Part shown: positions 1-5,412 of the stretch, piece by piece
Numbering within the stretch: position 1 is the first letter of the stretch
Layout: each line of letters opens with the position of its first letter
NCBI GenBank assembly: GCA_002299555.1
Contig: DBOL01000113.1
Location: 1 to 6,375, forward strand
Source: Candidatus Aminicenantes bacterium UBA647
GTDB taxonomy: Bacteria; Acidobacteriota; Aminicenantia; UBA2199
DNA: 6,375 nucleotides
Direction of reading: 5' to 3'
Program-made: the position numbers and the translations under genes
The notes under the pieces: model-generated
Told to the model about the DNA's origin: nothing
Seen by the model: only the letters and a program-made list of their open reading frames with translations
The model's database searches: none

Positions 1-96
1 TAAATGATGACTCCTGAGGAAACTTTTTTTCAGATATTTTTAAATATTATTGAATGGTGGTAAACTTAGTTCTGAATCTATACCGGAGAATTCAAA
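1..96 (+). other. Leader upstream of the ferritin-VIT gene
   Basis: This AT-rich stretch has no supported gene. It contains a run of seven T (24-30) after a short odd palindrome, TCCTGAGGA (12-20). That palindrome has only one central base, so it cannot form a normal hairpin and I do not call a terminator. A TATTAT hexamer at 45-50 could be a -10 element, but no convincing -35 lies 16-18 bases upstream. No Fur-like iron box is visible. The promoter of the following gene is probably here or further left, but the sequence does not fix it. Confidence 0.4.
85..88 (+). promoter_or_regulatory. Ribosome binding site of the ferritin-VIT gene
   Basis: GGAG lies 8 bases before the ATG at 97 and supports that start. 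No other good start lies close by, and the ferritin-like domain begins directly after this ATG. Confidence 0.75.
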
Positions 97-960
97 ATGG
101 AAAATAAAATTCAGAAAATAATCTTAACCTTTCAGAAATATGAAATTACAGAGCATGTTATATATAGGAAGTTAGCTAAAAAGACCAGCGGAGAGAACAG
201 AAAGATCCTGTTAAAGATATCTGATGATGAACTTGGACATTATGAGATTCTTAAAAAACACTCTGGAACAGATGTCCAGCCTGACAAATGGATGATATTC
301 AGATATATGATCTATTCAAAAATCCTTGGGAAAACTTTTGCGATCAAACTTATGGAACGTGGTGAGGAGAAAGCCAAAAAGAACTATGAAGTACTCCTGG
401 ATGCAATACCGGAAGCACGTTCTATAATTCTTGATGAACAGGAACATGAAAAAATCCTAATACAAACCTTTGATGAAGAAATTGTCAGGCATATTGGTTC
501 TATGGTGTTAGGGCTTAATGATGCGCTTGTAGAACTCACCGGAGCACTTGTAGGGTTCACTTTTGCCCTTAAAAGTGGTACACAAGTTGGTGTTGCCGGC
601 CTTATTACCGGAATTGCAGCATCATTATCGATGGCCAGTTCAGAGTACCTTTCAACAAAAGCCGAAGATGGATTAAATCCGCTCAGATCCTCTTTTTACA
701 CAGGAATAGCATATCTGATTGTTGTCGTTCTTCTGGTCTCCCCATATTTTATCTTTGTTAATTATATTACCGCATTTATTTTTACTCTTATCAGTGTCTT
801 TATGATCATTCTGGTTTTCAACTTTTTTGTTTCTGTGGTAAGGGAAGTAAGCTTTAAAAGGTCTTTTCTTGAAATGATCATTATATGTTCTACGGTTTCA
901 TTGATCTCATTTTTTGTGGGAATTCTCCTGAGAAACACTTTTAGCATGGATATAGGTTGA
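97..960 (+). CDS. VIT1/CCC1-family iron/manganese transporter with N-terminal ferritin-like domain
   Basis: This is a 287-residue inner-membrane protein. Residues 1-125 resemble a rubrerythrin/ferritin-like four-helix domain. Candidate di-iron ligands are E19, E45 and H48 (E-x-x-H), E87 or E90/E91, and E114 and H117 (a second E-x-x-H). Residues 133-280 form a VIT/CCC1 membrane domain of about five helices (near 134-158, 163-184, 201-221, 224-246 and 257-278). It has the family-like GLNDALVELTGA stretch with D142 in helix 1 and the SMASSEYLSTKAE stretch after helix 2. The loop between helices 2 and 3 is short (about 15 residues), unlike plant and fungal VITs, which carry a metal-binding domain there; the N-terminal ferritin-like domain probably does that job. 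Known relatives (MbfA-type, CCC1 with ferritin N-terminus) move Fe2+ or Mn2+ out of the cytoplasm. The start is supported by GGAG at 85-88. The gene ends with tandem in-frame stops TGA TAA (958-963). Family call is firm; the metal and direction are inferred. Confidence 0.93.
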   Translation: MENKIQKIILTFQKYEITEHVIYRKLAKKTSGENRKILLKISDDELGHYEILKKHSGTDVQPDKWMIFRYMIYSKILGKTFAIKLMERGEEKAKKNYEVLLDAIPEARSIILDEQEHEKILIQTFDEEIVRHIGSMVLGLNDALVELTGALVGFTFALKSGTQVGVAGLITGIAASLSMASSEYLSTKAEDGLNPLRSSFYTGIAYLIVVVLLVSPYFIFVNYITAFIFTLISVFMIILVFNFFVSVVREVSFKRSFLEMIIICSTVSLISFFVGILLRNTFSMDIG

Positions 961-969
961 TAAATTGGG

Positions 970-1926
970 ATGAAAAAATTTTTTATTATCCTTATCATAT
1001 CGATAATATATTTAAATCCCGGAACTATAACAGGATATACTTATGAGTTCTCTTTCAAAATAACCGGAGATGCCCGGGGAAAAATACTTATAATATTCCC
1101 ATACCGGGTTTTTTATACCGCTGAAGCTTCACTCCTGTTTTCTGCAACACCTGACGGTAAAGGTAATACTCTTTTCATGCTCACAGGAACTGATAAAACC
1201 GGCTATATGATGAGAACTCTGGGATTCTCCGGTAGAACATTTGCAGTTTTAACAGCAGATAATAGCGAAACAAGAGGAAAAGCAAGATCGATAGAGCTTA
1301 AAGATTATTTCCTGTTAAAAGTCCCGGAATACTCAAAATTTATTAAAAAATACTATTGGAATAATTTCTCATTTAAAAGGACAAGAGGAGATATCTCATT
1401 TATCAGAAACAGGGATGGAATCAACCACCACCTGAAATACAATCTTTGGCTGAAACGTTCCCCCGGAGAAAAACGTGTGAAAATTAATTTTGGTATTTAT
1501 AGAATACTGGGTGAAGTAATTAAAGCTTATAACCACTCCTTCCTCCCTGAAAACACCACTATTTCAACTCTGTCAGAGAGCCCGGAAATGAAGTGGACAA
1601 GTAAATACATAGACTTGTCAAATGTACTTGCACAATCCGCATTATATTCAGCCAGCATATTCAAAAGAATAAAGCCTTTAAAGCAGGAGAAACCCTTTCG
1701 TGTAAATTATGAATCATCCTTTTCTGAAAATTCTTATCTCATTATAAAGGGGAGTGCCAATCCCGATGTGTCTGTATTTAAATCATTCAGAATAATAAAC
1801 TTTTTAAGAGAAGTTAAGATAAGGCTAAAAGATCATGTCACTGTATCAGACAGTATTATTATTGATGTTTATAACAAAACCGGGAAAGGCGGCAGATTTA
1901 CAACAAACCTTAACTTAAAAAAATAA
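970..1926 (+). CDS. Unrecognised exported protein, 318 residues
   Basis: I do not recognise this family. Residues 1-22 look like a Sec signal peptide: two lysines, then a hydrophobic stretch of I, L and F, then a polar NPGTITG region with probable cleavage near residue 22. There is no lipobox cysteine, and the mature chain contains no cysteine at all. The mature part is strongly basic (many K and R) and alternates hydrophobic and polar residues, with aromatic beta-like stretches at residues 24-60, 150-180 and 255-300. This suggests a mostly beta-stranded periplasmic or envelope-associated protein. No second membrane helix is evident, and the end (NLNLKK) lacks the terminal aromatic residue expected of a classic outer-membrane barrel. 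It starts 9 bases after the ferritin-VIT stop and has only a weak ribosome site, so it is probably co-transcribed and perhaps translationally coupled with that gene. A faint resemblance to DUF3108-like envelope proteins at the N-terminus is too weak to use. That it is a gene is well supported; its function is unknown. Confidence 0.82.
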   Translation: MKKFFIILIISIIYLNPGTITGYTYEFSFKITGDARGKILIIFPYRVFYTAEASLLFSATPDGKGNTLFMLTGTDKTGYMMRTLGFSGRTFAVLTADNSETRGKARSIELKDYFLLKVPEYSKFIKKYYWNNFSFKRTRGDISFIRNRDGINHHLKYNLWLKRSPGEKRVKINFGIYRILGEVIKAYNHSFLPENTTISTLSESPEMKWTSKYIDLSNVLAQSALYSASIFKRIKPLKQEKPFRVNYESSFSENSYLIIKGSANPDVSVFKSFRIINFLREVKIRLKDHVTVSDSIIIDVYNKTGKGGRFTTNLNLKK

Positions 1927-1935
1927 TAATCAGGA
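1927..1935. other. Nine-base convergent gene junction
   Basis: The + strand unknown exported gene stops with TAA at 1924-1926, and the - strand adaptor-barrel gene stops with TGA at 1938-1936. Nothing resembling a stable hairpin plus T-tract lies between or just beyond the stops. The only inverted match I see nearby is GGAT (1933-1936) with ATCC (1947-1950), which is too short. Termination must use another mechanism, or the transcripts overlap at their 3' ends. Confidence 0.7.
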
Positions 1936-3792
1936 TCAGAAAGAAAATCCGACCATAAATCTTATCCGTGACATATCCATGGAGTATTCACTCACATTAC
2001 TTACATCATTTCCGGAAGGGGATGAATTATGAATATCCCACCACCCGAAGCTACCATTTCCATAAGGATCCAGATCATACAGATAGAGACTTCCTGAGTC
2101 AGTGGCAGAATAATTATCCCCTAATGAATCTGTAACAGTCGTTGTTTTATCACCGGAGAAAGAACCGATGTTATGCATAGCATATTCAAGTTTGACAAAT
2201 ATCCCGAATTTATCCTTCAATTTGATCATATACTTTAAACCGATATTTATCCCTATTCCTGTTCCACTTGCCTTTATTTCCTCTACACTTTCCACACTGC
2301 CGGCACTGTCACTGATATTCGTAATATTCGTATGATTAAAACTTGTCATGTTCAGCCCAACGATCGCATATATACCGAAAGAGGAGAATCTTTTTTCTAT
2401 CCCGACAAAAGGCATAATATTTGTAATTGAATTTTCCAGAGAAAGATCTATGGTTTCTGTCATCCCCGGCCATGAAACAGAATATATCTTCGAAGATGAA
2501 TTATTCATCATTGCAAATTCTCCACCGAATTTAAGATACAACCCCTCGGACAACTTGTAATTTACCATTAAGTTAATAGGTATTCCTGCTAAATTCTCTT
2601 TAAACTCACCTGTAGAACTTTGCGTGAGGCCGAAAATATCGGCATATTGGGAAACAGATTTATCAATACCTGAGTTTTTCGTCATAAGAGATTCGGGCTT
2701 TGAAAATGATATTCCAGTCGAAATAACATACTCCATTTTTTTGCCAAATGAAAAATTCTCTTTCCTGATCTTCGGTTTTTTTCTTACCCGTAGATCTCCT
2801 TTAATTTCATTTGTATAGAACTCCCTTTTTTTATTTATAAGAAATTCAGGGACATTAGTATCGATCATTGGGGAAACAAGCATCTCACCATATTTCAAAC
2901 CTGAAGTAACGATGTATGCTGAATCTTTGAACTTCTCTATTTTAATATTTCTTTTAACTGCTTTATTTCCATCTGAAATATAGACGAAAGGGATGTTATC
3001 AACATCCGTTTTGAAGTCTCTTCTATTTACCAGAATTACATCCTTAGACCTTTTCTTTACTGAAAAAACAACTTTCATTCCTGAACGGATCTTCAGATCA
3101 CTATTATTAACGAAGATCATCATATGATCCCCGTCATTTCCTATTCTCCCGGTCCTTTTCAAATTCTTTCCGGGGAATTCAACTTCCATCCTCATACCTT
3201 TGAAGAAATGGACCTCATATTCAGAGGGAATTATGACCTTCATTACATAATCATCCACTACTATCGCAAGTTCTGATCCGGCACTTACCTTGTCCCCTTT
3301 TGATTTGATCCTGACAACTTTCCCTTCTCCGTCTGACTTAACTACCGGATTTTTTAAAAATTCACGATTTTGTTCTAAAGCAACTTTATGATCTCTTATA
3401 TTTTTTTTAGCATTGTCCTCTGAACTTTTTTCACGAACCTTCCAGTTCTGCCTCTGTTCGAGAATTGTTTCCCATTTCTTTATATCACTGAGATTTTGTT
3501 TGATCGCATTATTTATCTCATCTTTGCTGAAAGTAATTACTTTCTCACCCCTTGTTATCCACTCTCCGTCAATAACGTGGACCCGGGCAATAATACCCTC
3601 AGCAGGAGATTTGATCACTAATTTCCTGTTCGCAATCACTTTTCCTGAAAGATCAAAAATATTAGTAATATCCATACCCTTTACTTTAATGGTTTCGACA
3701 TGGAATGATCTCATTTTTGAATTATCGTCTCCTTTTAAAGGCAGAAGAGCCATTAACACTATTAATAAAATAATAAAAATATTTTTTTTCAT
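1936..3792 (-). CDS. Fusion protein: periplasmic efflux adaptor (HlyD/RND MFP type) plus C-terminal outer-membrane beta-barrel
   Basis: The protein has 618 residues. Residues 1-21 form a signal peptide with no lipobox cysteine. Residues 45-320 look like a membrane-fusion adaptor. The first lipoyl half is at about 60-88 (SPAEGIIARVHVIDGEW, then RGEKVITF). A charged helical hairpin follows at 91-147, then the second lipoyl half at 149-180 (GEGKVVRIKSKGDKV). A beta-barrel/membrane-proximal part covers 182-318, including the typical GMRMEVEF, SGMKVVFSV and SGLKYGEMLV stretches. A basic linker at about 319-352 leads to residues 353-618. These read as alternating amphipathic strands with polar N/S/T/G-rich loops and end in FMVGFSF, the terminal phenylalanine expected of a BAM-inserted barrel. 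The reading frame is open throughout, and M353 has no ribosome site, so this is one polypeptide. GAGG at 3799-3802 is 6 bases before the ATG. The gene starts 15 bases after the GMC stop, implying co-transcription. Adaptors normally bridge a separate inner-membrane pump and TolC; neither is present here. The domain calls are good; the function of the fusion is inferred. Confidence 0.87.
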   Translation of the reverse strand: MKKNIFIILLIVLMALLPLKGDDNSKMRSFHVETIKVKGMDITNIFDLSGKVIANRKLVIKSPAEGIIARVHVIDGEWITRGEKVITFSKDEINNAIKQNLSDIKKWETILEQRQNWKVREKSSEDNAKKNIRDHKVALEQNREFLKNPVVKSDGEGKVVRIKSKGDKVSAGSELAIVVDDYVMKVIIPSEYEVHFFKGMRMEVEFPGKNLKRTGRIGNDGDHMMIFVNNSDLKIRSGMKVVFSVKKRSKDVILVNRRDFKTDVDNIPFVYISDGNKAVKRNIKIEKFKDSAYIVTSGLKYGEMLVSPMIDTNVPEFLINKKREFYTNEIKGDLRVRKKPKIRKENFSFGKKMEYVISTGISFSKPESLMTKNSGIDKSVSQYADIFGLTQSSTGEFKENLAGIPINLMVNYKLSEGLYLKFGGEFAMMNNSSSKIYSVSWPGMTETIDLSLENSITNIMPFVGIEKRFSSFGIYAIVGLNMTSFNHTNITNISDSAGSVESVEEIKASGTGIGINIGLKYMIKLKDKFGIFVKLEYAMHNIGSFSGDKTTTVTDSLGDNYSATDSGSLYLYDLDPYGNGSFGWWDIHNSSPSGNDVSNVSEYSMDMSRIRFMVGFSF

Positions 3793-3798
3793 CTTTTC

Positions 3799-3802
3799 CC
3801 TC
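3799..3802 (-). promoter_or_regulatory. Ribosome binding site of the adaptor-barrel gene
   Basis: On the - strand, GAGG within GAGAGGG lies 6 bases before the ATG at 3792-3790. It sits in the 15-base gap after the GMC stop codon and supports the start that carries the signal peptide. Confidence 0.75.
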
Positions 3803-3807
3803 TCTAA

Positions 3808-5412
3808 TTAAAATTCAACTTCTGCAATCCTTGCTGCATTTGCCATTAATGAAAATGTAATATTTTTTGACGGAAGGAATGGAAATGTTGATCCATCAAC
3901 TATATAAAGATTGCTAAAGTCATTACTTCTACAATTTGGAGAAACTGTAAGTGAATCCCCGCTCTCTGACATTGGTATTGTCCCCGAATAGTGAACACTG
4001 GCTCCCATTGGCCTTAATTGAACCTGAAACATCGGTACAACAGCACCCAGTTTCCCAAAAAATTTCCCGATTTTTTTCAGCGAGAATTTTATTGTTTTAT
4101 CTTCACCAACAGGAGGATTATAATTTATAATAAGTTTGGTACTGCCTTCTTTATTTTGAGACAGAGTAAGATAATTATCATCTCTACGGCTGTCAGAAAA
4201 ATTTATGTTGACTACTCCTAAAGAGGAGTGTAAATACCTGCCGAGATAGATCCCTGTCTTGAAATCGAGCGGCATTGACTGAAAAGGAGGCTGCATCATT
4301 CCAGTCTTAAGTGTGGTTATCTGACCATGAATATAGTTCTTCGGATCCTCAGTATCAATACCTACAGCAAGTTGGTGATATTGATAACTATCCGGATTAA
4401 ATTGCTTCCCTATCATTTTCAAGTTAATGAATGGAGCGAGTATCTGTCTGTTGTCCATCAGACCTGGCAATTTAACGATCTTTCCCTCATTTTTCAGAAA
4501 TGATTCAAGAAAGATCCTGGAGGATGCGAGTGTTCCTGCAGCAAGTGCAAGAGTATCAACCTTAAATACTTTTTCTACCTTCTTTACAACATCAAATCCT
4601 ATTATTGCAGTTATTCTGTTATTGCTGTCATAATTAAAGTGTTTAATAAGTATTCCGGGAATATATTTGAAGTTCTTATGACCTAAACATTCGTTAAGTG
4701 TAATAGTAGGGACATAAAGAGAATCAGACGGGCATCCCCATTGACACCTTCCTGAATAATCGCATTTTTTCCGGGATCCGTGATCCTTGCTTAAAGTAGC
4801 GATCCTGGAACGGCCAAGATACATTCCGAGATTTTTATTCAGTTTATCTTTCTTTTTTTCATAAACATTAAACAGCAACTGAGAATTTTCATCAAGATCG
4901 AGCGGAGGCAGAAGGTTTTTGTGATAAGGGAAGAATCTCGAGAGATCATCTTCAACACCGATCAAACCAATCCGATCAGATATCTCGTTATAAAAAGGTT
5001 CGATATCCGAATAGCCGAAAGGGAAATCCTCCAGATCATTATCATTAAAAGAATATGATCCTCCGGTCCATGCTTCGGCAAGTCCTCCTCTTGCAAAGGA
5101 GAGATGAGGTTCGAATCCATGAAGTTCAACATCATAATCTTCAGGATTTTTAAATATATATTGTTTATGCGGAGGAAATTCGTAAACACTCGCCGAATCA
5201 GTCCCTACCACTGCCTCAAAGTTCTCACCAAGAAAATATTTTACCGGGTCTTCCAGATTTTCTTTTAATTCATTAAAACTATCTTCCGGATTTACCGGAG
5301 GTGCTCCTGAATAACCGACATCTATCATCTCCACTAAATGACCCTTTTTTAACAAGGAGAGGGCAAAATGAACTCCACTGGGGCCGGAACCGATTATAGT
5401 GATCTTACTCAA
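3808..5412 (-). CDS. GMC-family FAD-dependent dehydrogenase with probable iron-sulfur cysteine motif
   Basis: With the chosen TTG start the protein has 534 residues. The FAD-binding Rossmann motif is at the N-terminus (KITIIGSGPSG; G8, G10 and G13), with D31 ending the second strand as the likely ribose contact. The flavin-region stretch ARGGLAEAWTGGS is at about 107-119. The C-terminal GMC signature is clear: catalytic H474 in HYSGTIPM, then LYIVDGSTFPFLPSKNITFS, where N517 takes the second active-site position. C217, C223 and C227 form C-x5-C-x3-C. That spacing is known from the 3Fe-4S cluster of the catalytic subunit of bacterial FAD glucose dehydrogenase and relatives such as fructose and gluconate dehydrogenases, so an electron-transferring dehydrogenase is more likely than an oxidase. 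There is no signal peptide, so it is probably cytoplasmic. TTG at 5412 is preferred because AAGGAG lies 6 bases before it and the Rossmann strand then starts at once. A GTG at 5442 would add 10 residues. The gene overlaps the SDR gene upstream. Substrate is unknown. Confidence 0.93.
   Translation of the reverse strand: MSKITIIGSGPSGVHFALSLLKKGHLVEMIDVGYSGAPPVNPEDSFNELKENLEDPVKYFLGENFEAVVGTDSASVYEFPPHKQYIFKNPEDYDVELHGFEPHLSFARGGLAEAWTGGSYSFNDNDLEDFPFGYSDIEPFYNEISDRIGLIGVEDDLSRFFPYHKNLLPPLDLDENSQLLFNVYEKKKDKLNKNLGMYLGRSRIATLSKDHGSRKKCDYSGRCQWGCPSDSLYVPTITLNECLGHKNFKYIPGILIKHFNYDSNNRITAIIGFDVVKKVEKVFKVDTLALAAGTLASSRIFLESFLKNEGKIVKLPGLMDNRQILAPFINLKMIGKQFNPDSYQYHQLAVGIDTEDPKNYIHGQITTLKTGMMQPPFQSMPLDFKTGIYLGRYLHSSLGVVNINFSDSRRDDNYLTLSQNKEGSTKLIINYNPPVGEDKTIKFSLKKIGKFFGKLGAVVPMFQVQLRPMGASVHYSGTIPMSESGDSLTVSPNCRSNDFSNLYIVDGSTFPFLPSKNITFSLMANAARIAEVEF

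Noticed and set aside
11..30. Possible terminator from TCCTGAGGA and the following T-run
   Set aside because: The palindrome has a single-base centre and cannot form a hairpin with a normal loop.
762..998. A 78-codon open frame on the - strand at the end of the ferritin-VIT gene
   Set aside because: It is antisense to membrane helices of the transporter and to the next gene's signal peptide, with no family pattern.
2737..2800. Frameshift, stop or assembly join between adaptor and barrel
   Set aside because: The frame is continuous, base composition does not change across the linker, and there is no second start with a ribosome site.
3413..3811. A 132-codon open frame on the + strand across the start of the adaptor-barrel gene
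   Set aside because: It lies wholly opposite the signal peptide and lipoyl region of a well-supported gene, has no ribosome site, and its hydrophobic look comes from antisense reading of lysine-rich codons.
4962..5189. A 75-codon - strand frame inside the GMC gene
   Set aside because: It overlaps the FAD domain in another frame, and the GMC reading is unambiguous there.
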